DNA from: an uncultured Bacteroidales bacterium
GTDB taxonomy: Bacteria; Bacteroidota; Bacteroidia; Bacteroidales; Bacteroidaceae
Reading direction: 5' to 3'
NCBI GenBank assembly: GCA_902787575.1
Contig: CADAGX010000010.1
Coordinates: forward strand, 1 to 64,000
DNA length: 64,000 nucleotides
The translations under genes were made by a program, and so were the position numbers. Below, piece after piece: positions 40,638-48,474 of the stretch. The notes beneath the pieces were generated by a model that saw only the letters and a program-made list of their open reading frames with translations, was not told where the DNA came from and did no database searches. Within the stretch, counting starts at the first letter, position 1, and every line of letters begins with the position of its first letter.

Positions 40638-41735
40638 ATGGCAAAAGTGGCACTTATCACGGGCATAACCGGACAGGACGGCTCGTTTCTGGCCGAGTTC
40701 CTTATCGAGAAGGGATACGAGGTACACGGCATACTGCGCCGTAGCAGTTCTTTCAACACGGGTCGCATCGAGCATTTGTACTTAGACGAGTGGGTGCGCG
40801 ACATGAAGAAACGCCGGTTGGTGAACTTGCATTGGGGCGACATGACGGACAGCAGTTCGCTCATCCGTATCATCATGGAGACAAAACCCGATGAGATATA
40901 CAATCTGGCGGCGCAGAGCCACGTGAAAGTGAGCTTCGATGTGCCTGAATTCACGGCCGATGCCGACGCCATGGGCGTGCTGCGGCTGCTGGAGGCCGTG
41001 CGGATTGTCGGGCTTGCCAAGTCGTGCCGCATTTATCAGGCTTCCACATCCGAGTTGTATGGCATGGTGCAGGAAATCCCACAGAAGGAAACGACTCCGT
41101 TCTACCCACGCAGCCCCTACGGCGTGGCTAAAATGTACGGATTCTGGATTATGAAGAATTACCGCGAAAGCTACGGAATGTATTGCTGCAACGGCATTCT
41201 TTTCAATCACGAGAGCGAGCGTCGCGGCGAGACCTTCGTCACGCGCAAAATTACGCTTGCTGCCGCCCGAATCGCGCAGGGGTATCAGGACAAACTATAC
41301 CTTGGGAACCTAAATTCGCTGCGCGACTGGGGGTATGCAAAGGATTACATCGAGTGTATGTGGCTCATACTGCAGCAGCCGGCACCCGACGATTTTGTTA
41401 TTGCCACGGGCCAGTATCATAGTGTTCGCGAGTTCTGTACGTTGGCCTTCAAGGAGGTGGGCATACAACTGCGCTGGGAAGGCGAGGGCGTGAACGAGAA
41501 AGGCATCGATATGGCGTCTGGCCGCGTGCTTGTGGAGGTCGATCCCAAGTATTTCCGGCCGGCAGAAGTGGACCAACTGCTTGGTGATCCCACGAAGGCC
41601 AAGCGTCAGTTGGGATGGAATCCGCAGAAGACTTCGTTCGAGGAACTTGTCAGAATTATGGTGCGTCACGACATGAAGAAAGTGCGTAAGCTACATTTCA
41701 AAGAACAGCAGGCAGAAGATGGAGAAACAGAGTAA
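40638..41735 (+). CDS. gmd: GDP-mannose 4,6-dehydratase
   Basis: 365 residues, extended SDR family. The NAD(P) loop is [10 protein letters not shown] (about 8-17), then [14 protein letters not shown]. The catalytic pair is Y161-x3-K165 in S-P-Y-G-V-A-K, with the Ser/Thr site in [19 protein letters not shown] and N-L[12 protein letters not shown] are Gmd signatures. It converts GDP-mannose to GDP-4-keto-6-deoxymannose, the substrate of the next enzyme. The gene overlaps fcl by 17 bases. Confidence 0.97.
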   Translation: MAKVALITGITGQDGSFLAEFLIEKGYEVHGILRRSSSFNTGRIEHLYLDEWVRDMKKRRLVNLHWGDMTDSSSLIRIIMETKPDEIYNLAAQSHVKVSFDVPEFTADADAMGVLRLLEAVRIVGLAKSCRIYQASTSELYGMVQEIPQKETTPFYPRSPYGVAKMYGFWIMKNYRESYGMYCCNGILFNHESERRGETFVTRKITLAAARIAQGYQDKLYLGNLNSLRDWGYAKDYIECMWLILQQPAPDDFVIATGQYHSVREFCTLAFKEVGIQLRWEGEGVNEKGIDMASGRVLVEVDPKYFRPAEVDQLLGDPTKAKRQLGWNPQKTSFEELVRIMVRHDMKKVRKLHFKEQQAEDGETE

Positions 41736-42660
41736 GATATTTGTGGCGGGACACCGTGGTATGGTGGGCAGCGCCATTGTGAGAGAACTGCTGCGACAGG
41801 GCTACACCAACATTGTCACACGCACCCACAAGGAACTCGACCTTACGCGGCAGGATGCCGTGGAGCAGTTTTTTGCCGCCGAGCGTCCGGAATATGTCTT
41901 TCTGGCAGCCGCCAAGGTGGGTGGCATCGTTGCCAACCAAAGTGCGTTGGCCGATTTCATGTACGACAACATGGTGCTTGAGATGAATGTCATACATGCC
42001 GCCTGGAAAAACGGCTGTAAGAAACTGGAATTCCTGGGCAGCAGTTGCATCTATCCGCGCTTGGCACCGCAGCCGATGCGCGAGGATTGCCTGCTTACGG
42101 GCTCTCTGGAGCAGACAAACGAAGCCTACGCCTTAGCAAAGATCAGCGGGCTGAAATATTGCGAATACTTGAACCGTCAGTACGGCACAGATTATATTTC
42201 AGTTATGCCCACGAATCTTTACGGCCCCAACGACAACTATCATCCCGAACATAGTCACGTATTGCCTGCGCTGATACGTCGTTTTCACGAAGCCAAGGTT
42301 GCCGGCCTGAGGGACGTCACGTGCTGGGGCGACGGAAGTCCGCTGAGAGAGTTTCTTTACGTGGATGATTTGGCCAATCTCTGCGTGTTCCTTATGAACA
42401 ATTATAGTGGCAACGAAACGGTAAATGCAGGCACCGGCCAAGAACTCACCATAAGGGAATTGACAGAACTCGTGGCGAAAGTGGTAGGATTTGAAGGCGA
42501 AATAAAATGGGACACGTCTCGCCCGAATGGAACTCCGCGTAAGTTGCTCGACGTCAGCAAGGCCGCAGCTTTGGGGTGGACTTACAAAACGGAACTGGAG
42601 GACGGCATCCGCTTGGCTTACGAGGATTACCTGAACAATCCCCACAGGGCTGAAAGATAG
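41719..42660 (+). CDS. fcl: GDP-L-fucose synthase
   Basis: 313 residues, SDR epimerase/reductase. [11 protein letters not shown] (about 11-21), S-S-C-I-Y-P (about 107-112), and the catalytic Y137-x3-K141 in E-A-Y-A-L-A-K. It epimerises and reduces the Gmd product to GDP-L-fucose using NADPH. With gmd it forms a complete de novo GDP-fucose route, which would supply fucosylated capsule, LPS or glycoproteins (surface fucosylation is known in Bacteroides). The 17-base overlap with gmd implies translational coupling. Confidence 0.97.
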   Translation: MEKQSKIFVAGHRGMVGSAIVRELLRQGYTNIVTRTHKELDLTRQDAVEQFFAAERPEYVFLAAAKVGGIVANQSALADFMYDNMVLEMNVIHAAWKNGCKKLEFLGSSCIYPRLAPQPMREDCLLTGSLEQTNEAYALAKISGLKYCEYLNRQYGTDYISVMPTNLYGPNDNYHPEHSHVLPALIRRFHEAKVAGLRDVTCWGDGSPLREFLYVDDLANLCVFLMNNYSGNETVNAGTGQELTIRELTELVAKVVGFEGEIKWDTSRPNGTPRKLLDVSKAAALGWTYKTELEDGIRLAYEDYLNNPHRAER

Positions 42661-42755
42661 CAACCACGGGCGGCACGGACAGTCGCATCCCGTGCGAAGT
42701 GGTTTCTGCAAAGCAGAAAAAAGAGTTTTTTCTTTTTCTTTCCGCTCAATTGCAC

Positions 42756-42763
42756 TACCTTTG
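42756..42763 (+). promoter_or_regulatory. -7 promoter box for the epimerase gene
   Basis: TACCTTTG, full TAnnTTTG match, with a T-rich -33 region (TTTTTTCTTTTTC). It lies only 8 bases before the ATG at 42772 and 20 before the ATG at 42784, so the second ATG may be the true start. Confidence 0.65.
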
Positions 42764-42771
42764 CAAGCAGA

Positions 42772-43842
42772 ATGACGGAAGAAATGGAGAAAACAGCGTC
42801 CATCCTGATAACGGGAGCCAGCGGCTTTATCGGGAGTTTCATTGTGGAAGAAGGACTGGCACGTGGCTTCGACGTGTGGGCGGGCGTCCGCAGCACCAGT
42901 AGCAAGGTTTACTTGCAGGACCATCGCATTCGCTTTGCGAACCTCGACCTGGGGAATCCCCAGAAATTACGTGCACAACTCAGTGAGCTGAAGGCCGAAA
43001 TGGGCGGCCGGGGCTGGGACTACGTCGTACATGCCGCCGGTGCCACCAAATGCCTGCGGGCAGAAGATTTTTTCCGCACCAACACCGATGGGACGCGACA
43101 CCTCGTTGAGGCGTTGCGAAGCGAGGAAATGATGCCGCGCCGCTTTGTTTTCGTTAGCAGCCTCAGCATCTTTGGAGCTATTCGCGAGGAGCCGGTTCGC
43201 ACTCCGACGGCCGACAATCCGTGGCGCTACGCTCCAATTCTGGACTCCGACAAGCCGCAACCCAACACGGCGTACGGACGCAGCAAACTTTTGGCCGAGC
43301 AGTACTTGATGGAACAACAGGACGTACCACTCACAATCCTGCGTCCCACCGGAGTTTACGGCCCTCGCGAGAAAGATTACTTCCTTATGGCACAGAGTAT
43401 ACAGCGTCACACAGATTTTGCTGTGGGCTTCCGTCCGCAGGAAATCACGTTCGTCTACATGGCCGACGTGGTGCAGGCTGTGTACAAATGTCTCGACGCA
43501 CCGGCTGCTGTGGGGCATGCCTACTTCCTTTCCGACGGGCAGGTTTATCATAGCCGACGTTTCAGCGACCTCCTGCAGCGCGAGCTTGGCAACCCTTGGG
43601 TGTTTCACATCAAGGCTCCCTTATGGTTCTTGCGCGCAGTTTGCTGGGTGAGCGGTCGGATAAGTCGCCTCACCGGACGTATGAACGCACTTAATGACGA
43701 CAAATACCACATCTTGGCGCAGCGAAACTGGCAGTGCGACATCGAGCCTGCCCGCCGAGATTTTGGCTACGAGCCGCAGTGGGACTTGGAACGAGGCGTG
43801 GCTGCGTCCGTGAAATGGTACAAAGAAAACGGATGGCTCTGA
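42772..43842 (+). CDS. NAD-dependent epimerase/dehydratase (extended SDR)
   Basis: 356 residues from 42772, or 352 from 42784, which the promoter spacing favours. Rossmann loop I-T-G-A-S-G-F-I-G-S-F (about 13-23), V-H-A-A-G-A-T-K-C near 85, F-V-S-S-L-S-I-F-G near 127 and the catalytic Y-G-R-S-K-L near 167. The substrate is not evident: the family includes nucleotide-sugar epimerases, dihydroflavonol-reductase-like and sterol-dehydrogenase-like enzymes. It has its own promoter, so it is not simply the third gene of the fucose operon. Its stop lies 49 bases before sufC. Confidence 0.88.
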   Translation: MTEEMEKTASILITGASGFIGSFIVEEGLARGFDVWAGVRSTSSKVYLQDHRIRFANLDLGNPQKLRAQLSELKAEMGGRGWDYVVHAAGATKCLRAEDFFRTNTDGTRHLVEALRSEEMMPRRFVFVSSLSIFGAIREEPVRTPTADNPWRYAPILDSDKPQPNTAYGRSKLLAEQYLMEQQDVPLTILRPTGVYGPREKDYFLMAQSIQRHTDFAVGFRPQEITFVYMADVVQAVYKCLDAPAAVGHAYFLSDGQVYHSRRFSDLLQRELGNPWVFHIKAPLWFLRAVCWVSGRISRLTGRMNALNDDKYHILAQRNWQCDIEPARRDFGYEPQWDLERGVAASVKWYKENGWL

Positions 43843-43891
43843 CGGAGCGGAATTCCCGAGAGTAGAAAATAATATAGCACAACAAGAAACG

Positions 43892-44638
43892 ATGCTTGAG
43901 ATACGAGATTTACACGCCAGCATTGGTGGAAAAGAAATATTGAAAGGCGTAAACTTGACTGTCGGCGAGGGAGAAATCCATGCGCTGATGGGTCAGAACG
44001 GTGCCGGCAAGAGCACTCTGAGCAATGTGATAGTTGGTCACCCGGCTTACGAGGTGACGCAGGGAAGCATCCGCTGGCAGGGAAAAGATTTGTTGGCGCT
44101 GTCGCCCGAAGAACGTGCCCACGAGGGAATTTTTCTCAGCTTTCAGCAGCCGGTTGAGATACCTGGCGTGAGTATGATTAACTTTATGCGCGCTGCGCTC
44201 AACGCCAAGAGAAAATATTTCGGACAGGAGCCATTGGCAGCTGCGGACTTTCTGAAACTTATGCGTGAGAAGCGGAAAATCGTGGAACTGGACAGCAAAT
44301 TGGCAAATCGTAGCGTGAACGAAGGATTTAGCGGCGGTGAGAAGAAGAGAAACGAAATCTTCCAAATGGCAATGCTGGAGCCCGCGTTGAGCATTCTCGA
44401 CGAGACGGACTCCGGACTCGACGTGGACGCGCTGCGCATAGTGGCCGAGGGATTTAACAAACTGCGCACGCCAAAGTCCAGCGCCATCGTCATCACGCAC
44501 TACCAGCGCCTGTTGGACTATCTGAAACCAGACGTGGTACACGTGCTCATAGACGGTCGTATTGTGAAGACCGGCGGTCCGGAACTTGCGCACGAGATAG
44601 AGGAAAAAGGTTTTGACTGGATAAAAAGCGAGCAATGA
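43892..44638 (+). CDS. sufC: Fe-S cluster assembly ATPase SufC
   Basis: 248 residues, ABC-type ATPase. Walker A G-Q-N-G-A-G-K-S-T (about 34-42), the ABC signature region F-S-G-G-E-K-K-R (about 148-155) and Walker B-like A-L-S-I-L-D-E-T-D-S-G-L-D (about 168-180), where the D-E-T-D-S-G-L-D ending is the SufC hallmark. It forms the SufBC2D scaffold complex. The partner SufD is encoded next with an ATGA overlap. SufB, normally encoded beside sufC, is not in this window. Confidence 0.97.
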   Translation: MLEIRDLHASIGGKEILKGVNLTVGEGEIHALMGQNGAGKSTLSNVIVGHPAYEVTQGSIRWQGKDLLALSPEERAHEGIFLSFQQPVEIPGVSMINFMRAALNAKRKYFGQEPLAAADFLKLMREKRKIVELDSKLANRSVNEGFSGGEKKRNEIFQMAMLEPALSILDETDSGLDVDALRIVAEGFNKLRTPKSSAIVITHYQRLLDYLKPDVVHVLIDGRIVKTGGPELAHEIEEKGFDWIKSEQ

Positions 44639-45990
44639 TGGGCAGCGAGCATCAGTACATAGAGCTGTTTCAGCAAAATCGCGCTTTGCTTGCACAGTCG
44701 CCGCAGGTCATCGACCGCCTGCGCGACACGTCGTACGAAAATTTTTGCCGTATGGGATTCCCCACTACGAAGGCCGAGCGCTATCGGTACACCAATGTGG
44801 CAGAATCTTTTTCTCCCGATTATGGTGTGAATCTGAAGCGTGTTGCCTTCCCACTCAACCCTTACGAAATTTTCCGCTGCGACGTCCCCAACCTCAGCAC
44901 CTCGCTTTATTTTGTGGCGAATGACCAGTTCTATGAGCGGGAATTGCCCAAGGCATCTCTGCCCGAAGGCGTGATAGTGGGCTCGCTGGCACGTGCGGCT
45001 GCAGAACGTCCAGATCTTATCAGCAAATATTACGGCCGCCAGGCGCAAAGTGGCGAGGACGCAATTACGGCACTGAACTCGATGTTGGTGCAAGACGGCC
45101 TCTTCGTCTACGTTCCGAAGAATGTCGTGCTCGAACGCCCGCTGCAGATTGTGAACGTCTTGCGTGCCGATGTAGATTTGATGGCTAATCGCCGTGTGCT
45201 TGTCGTGCTCGAGGAGGGCGCCAGTGCGCAGTTGTTGGTGTGCGACCACGCAATGGACGAGCGTTCTTTCCTTGTGACGCAGGTGGTGGAGGCTTTCGTG
45301 GGCGAAAATGCTCACTTGGAATTCTACGAACTCGAGGAGACGCACGCGCTTTGCCGCCGCTTCAGCAACATGTTTGTGCGTCAGGAGGCCAACAGCACGG
45401 GCACTTTCGACAACATCAGCCTGAGCTGCGGACTGACGCACAACCTTGCAGACATAGTGCTGGACGGCGAAAATGCAGAAGTACACGTGAACGGCTGCGT
45501 GGTGGCCGACGGAAATCAGCATGTGGACAATAATACGCTCATAGACCACCGCTCGCCGGCGTGCAGCAGCAACGAACTTTATAAATATGTGCTCGACGGA
45601 AATGCCGTGGGCGCCTTTGCCGGCCGCATTCTGGTGCGTAAGGGCGCACAGAAGACCGTGTCGCAAGAGACGAATGCAAACCTCTGCGCTACGCGAACGG
45701 CACGTATGTTTACGCAGCCCATGCTTGAGATTTATGCCGACGACGTGAAGTGCAGCCACGGCAGCACGGTGGGACAACTCAATGACGCGGCTCTCTTCTA
45801 TATGCGCCAGCGCGGGATTCCTGAATCCGAAGCGCGGTTGCTGCTGAAATTTGCTTTCGTAGGCGAGGTTATCGACAGCATCCGTCTGGCTCCCTTGCGC
45901 GACCGTCTGCATTACCTTACTGAGAAACGCTTCCGTGGCGAACTCGGAAAGTGCGCGGGCTGCAGGACAAATCAGAATTGTGGCCTATGA
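44635..45990 (+). CDS. sufD: Fe-S cluster assembly protein SufD
   Basis: 451 residues, SufB/SufD family beta-helix protein. N-terminal K-A-E-R-Y-R-Y-T (about 44-51). The C-terminal conserved region has D-D-V-K-C-S-H-G-S-T-V-G-Q-L (about 368-381) and F-Y-M-R-Q-R-G-I-P-E-S-E-A-R. It is the non-catalytic partner of SufB in the SufBC2D complex, needed for iron acquisition during cluster assembly. Both neighbours overlap it by four bases (ATGA), so sufC-sufD-sufS are coupled. Confidence 0.95.
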   Translation: MMGSEHQYIELFQQNRALLAQSPQVIDRLRDTSYENFCRMGFPTTKAERYRYTNVAESFSPDYGVNLKRVAFPLNPYEIFRCDVPNLSTSLYFVANDQFYERELPKASLPEGVIVGSLARAAAERPDLISKYYGRQAQSGEDAITALNSMLVQDGLFVYVPKNVVLERPLQIVNVLRADVDLMANRRVLVVLEEGASAQLLVCDHAMDERSFLVTQVVEAFVGENAHLEFYELEETHALCRRFSNMFVRQEANSTGTFDNISLSCGLTHNLADIVLDGENAEVHVNGCVVADGNQHVDNNTLIDHRSPACSSNELYKYVLDGNAVGAFAGRILVRKGAQKTVSQETNANLCATRTARMFTQPMLEIYADDVKCSHGSTVGQLNDAALFYMRQRGIPESEARLLLKFAFVGEVIDSIRLAPLRDRLHYLTEKRFRGELGKCAGCRTNQNCGL

Positions 45991-47195
45991 AAGAGTATCG
46001 GAACGACTTTCCCATTCTTGGGCGCAAGATTTACGAAAAATATCCCCTCGTGTATCTCGACAACGCCGCCACGACGCAGAAACCGCGCCAAGTGGTGGAA
46101 GCGATGACGGAGGAGTATTACAATGTGAATGCCAACGTGCACCGCGGCGTCCACTTCCTTAGCCAGCAGGCTACCGACCTGATGGAATCGAGCCGCGAGA
46201 CGGTGAGACGCTTCCTGAATGCAGGTTCCACGAGCGAAATCATCTTTACGCGCGGCACCACCGAAAGCATAAATCTGGTGGCGCAAAGTTTCGGCGAGAA
46301 ATTTATGCGCGAGGGAGACGAGGTTATCATCAGCGAAATGGAGCACCACTCCAATATCGTTTCATGGCAACTGCTGCAGGCACGCTTGGGTATCAGCCTT
46401 CGCGTGATTCCTATCACGGATGACGGCCAGTTGCGCCTCGATGTGCTGGAAAAATTATTTACTGGCCGCACGCGACTTGTCTCGGTTGCCCACGTGAGCA
46501 ACGTGCTGGGGACGGTGAACCCGGTGGCCGAGGTAATCCGCATTTCGCATGCGCACGACGTGCCGGTGCTCGTGGACGGCGCACAGAGCACGCCCCACTT
46601 TGCAGTGGACGTGCGCGAGATGGACTGCGACTTCTTTGCTTTCAGTGGGCACAAGGTGTACGGGCCCACGGGCGTCGGCGTGTTGTACGGAAAAGAGCGC
46701 TGGCTGGAGCAGATGCCGCCTTACATGGGTGGCGGCGAGATGATAAAAACCGTGTCGTTCGAGCGTACCACCTTCAACGACCTGCCGTATAAATTCGAGG
46801 CCGGCACGCCGGATTATGTGGCCACCACGGGTTTGGCTCGGGCGCTGGACTACGTTTCTGCCATTGGCATGGATCGTATTGCGGCTCACGAGCGCGACCT
46901 GACGCAATATGCCATGCAGCGGCTGCAGACGGTGGAGGGCATGAAAATTTTTGGTCCGGCCGACAACCGCGATGCCGTGGTCAGTTTCCAGGTGGGCGAC
47001 ATTCACCACCTGGACATGGGAACGCTGCTTGACCGACTTGGCATAGCCATTCGCACCGGTCACCACTGCGCGGAACCACTGATGCGACGCCTCGGAGTGG
47101 AAGGCACCTGCCGTGCTTCGTTTGCTCTCTACAATACGCGCGAGGAAGTGGACGCGCTGGTGGAGGGAATAGAGAGAGTGAGAAAAATGTTTTAA
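45987..47195 (+). CDS. sufS: cysteine desulfurase SufS
   Basis: 402 residues from ATG 45987, which overlaps the sufD stop; an ATG 36 bases earlier lacks family conservation. PLP lysine K223 in S-G-H-K-V-Y-G-P-T-G and catalytic C361 in T-G-H-H-C-A-E-P-L-M match group II (SufS/CsdA) desulfurases. It mobilises sulfur from cysteine for the SufBCD scaffold. No SufE or SufU partner gene is seen nearby. Confidence 0.97.
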   Translation: MKEYRNDFPILGRKIYEKYPLVYLDNAATTQKPRQVVEAMTEEYYNVNANVHRGVHFLSQQATDLMESSRETVRRFLNAGSTSEIIFTRGTTESINLVAQSFGEKFMREGDEVIISEMEHHSNIVSWQLLQARLGISLRVIPITDDGQLRLDVLEKLFTGRTRLVSVAHVSNVLGTVNPVAEVIRISHAHDVPVLVDGAQSTPHFAVDVREMDCDFFAFSGHKVYGPTGVGVLYGKERWLEQMPPYMGGGEMIKTVSFERTTFNDLPYKFEAGTPDYVATTGLARALDYVSAIGMDRIAAHERDLTQYAMQRLQTVEGMKIFGPADNRDAVVSFQVGDIHHLDMGTLLDRLGIAIRTGHHCAEPLMRRLGVEGTCRASFALYNTREEVDALVEGIERVRKMF

Positions 47196-47215
47196 CCCTT
47201 AATAATAAAGAAACT

Positions 47216-47845
47216 ATGAAGAAGTTTTTCAAGAAATCCATCGTGCTGCTGTGCCTGCTGGGCACGGGAGTGGGAATGACCAGCTGTGACGGAGATACTG
47301 TGCAGAGTATTCTCAACGAAATCGTGGGCATCATCACAAACAACAACGTGCAGAGCAAGGAGTATGCATACGTGGGAACACTGAATGCGCAGTTGCTGGT
47401 GTCGGATGGCAAAGGCGGTTACACGACTCCCGGCGAAGGGGCGGCGTTCAGCAACACGCAACTTCCTGTGACGGAAAAGGTGACAACCGTGACTACGGGC
47501 GATAAAATGACAGACGGCAGCGTGCAGAACGAGAAGACGACATCTTCACGCGCTGCAGATATCGTGCTTCCCGCCTTTCCGGTTGACGGCGTGTCGATGA
47601 GCGAAGTATCCTTTGCAGATTTGGATTGCACCATCGACAATAAAAATGTGAGAGCCCTCAGCGTAGGAAACAGCACGACAGGAACTGGCACACTGACTGT
47701 GAGCGGACAGACGTATGGGGTGAGCTCTGTATATCTCGAGGGCACTTTCACAGAGACGAACTATGTCATCTCCGTAATGTCTATCTACTTTGGCGACAAG
47801 TACGTGATAAACATTACGTTCTCGGGTCAGGCATCTGCAAACTGA
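47216..47845 (+). CDS. calycin-like lipoprotein, unknown function
   Basis: 209 residues; signal peptide with lipobox M-T-S-C, Cys24. After a short helix, the body (about 45-209) is a run of beta strands (Y-A-Y-V-G-T-L-N-A-Q-L-L-V, then G-T-L-T-V-S-G, ending Y-V-I-N-I-T-F-S-G) in line with the calycin-like beta-barrel lipoproteins of Bacteroides. No active-site residues are evident. It lies 20 bases after sufS and 9 before rnhB. Whether it shares their transcript is unclear. Confidence 0.65.
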   Translation: MKKFFKKSIVLLCLLGTGVGMTSCDGDTVQSILNEIVGIITNNNVQSKEYAYVGTLNAQLLVSDGKGGYTTPGEGAAFSNTQLPVTEKVTTVTTGDKMTDGSVQNEKTTSSRAADIVLPAFPVDGVSMSEVSFADLDCTIDNKNVRALSVGNSTTGTGTLTVSGQTYGVSSVYLEGTFTETNYVISVMSIYFGDKYVINITFSGQASAN

Positions 47846-47854
47846 CACGCACCG

Positions 47855-48457
47855 ATGCTGGCGCCCTACTTCCATAAGGGAGTTATCGAGGCCGGTTGCG
47901 ACGAGGCAGGCCGCGGTTGCTTGGCCGGCCCCGTGTATGCGGCGGCCGTGGTGCTGCCGCCCGACTTCGAAAACGCGCTTCTCAACGACTCGAAGCAGCT
48001 GAGCGAAAAAAATCGCTACGCGTTGCGCGAGGTGATAGAGCGTGAGGCACTGGCATGGGCCGTGGGTGTCGTGGACAATCGCGAGATAGACAAAATAAAC
48101 ATTCTGCGGGCGAGCATTCTGGCCATGCACCGTGCTTTGGACGGACTGAAGGTGCGACCGCAGGAAATCATCGTGGATGGCAACCGTTTCTCGCCTTATG
48201 GGAATCTTCCGGCCACGCCGATTGTGAAGGGCGACGGCAAGTATATGAGCATCGCGGCTGCCAGCATTCTGGCCAAGACGTATCGCGACGACTGTATGCG
48301 CCGCCTGCACGAGGAGTTTCCGCAGTACCATTGGGACAGCAACAAAGGCTATCCCGCGCCCGCGCACCGCGAGGCCATCCGTCGCTGCGGTACTTCGCCC
48401 TACCACCGGCTGACGTTTAATCTGCTTGGCACGCAGCAGCTGGAATTTGACTTTTAG
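47855..48457 (+). CDS. rnhB: ribonuclease HII
   Basis: 200 residues. The metal-binding motif [19 protein letters not shown] lies near 13-31 and D-S-K-Q-L-S-E-K near 46-53. The third acidic position is in I-V-D-G-N-R-F, then [21 protein letters not shown] near 125-145. It cuts RNA-DNA hybrids, including single ribonucleotides in DNA. It has the usual length and starts 9 bases after the calycin-like lipoprotein gene. Confidence 0.96.
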   Translation: MLAPYFHKGVIEAGCDEAGRGCLAGPVYAAAVVLPPDFENALLNDSKQLSEKNRYALREVIEREALAWAVGVVDNREIDKINILRASILAMHRALDGLKVRPQEIIVDGNRFSPYGNLPATPIVKGDGKYMSIAAASILAKTYRDDCMRRLHEEFPQYHWDSNKGYPAPAHREAIRRCGTSPYHRLTFNLLGTQQLEFDF

Positions 48458-48474
48458 ATACTAACAAAACAGCC

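Noticed and set aside
40145-41032. Long minus-strand frame over the gmd start and the repeats, with repeated CHTSHF / LPHV / IATRR peptides
   Set aside because: The repeated peptide is only the 22-bp array read in three frames, and the rest is the antisense of gmd and rpsT.
44518-45912. 464-codon minus-strand frame over sufD
   Set aside because: Antisense shadow of sufD, which has clear family motifs. Similar antisense frames over the GH31 gene (48454-50505), ung/gpmI (52506-54308) and the 7TM-HD gene (58852-60375) were dropped for the same reason.
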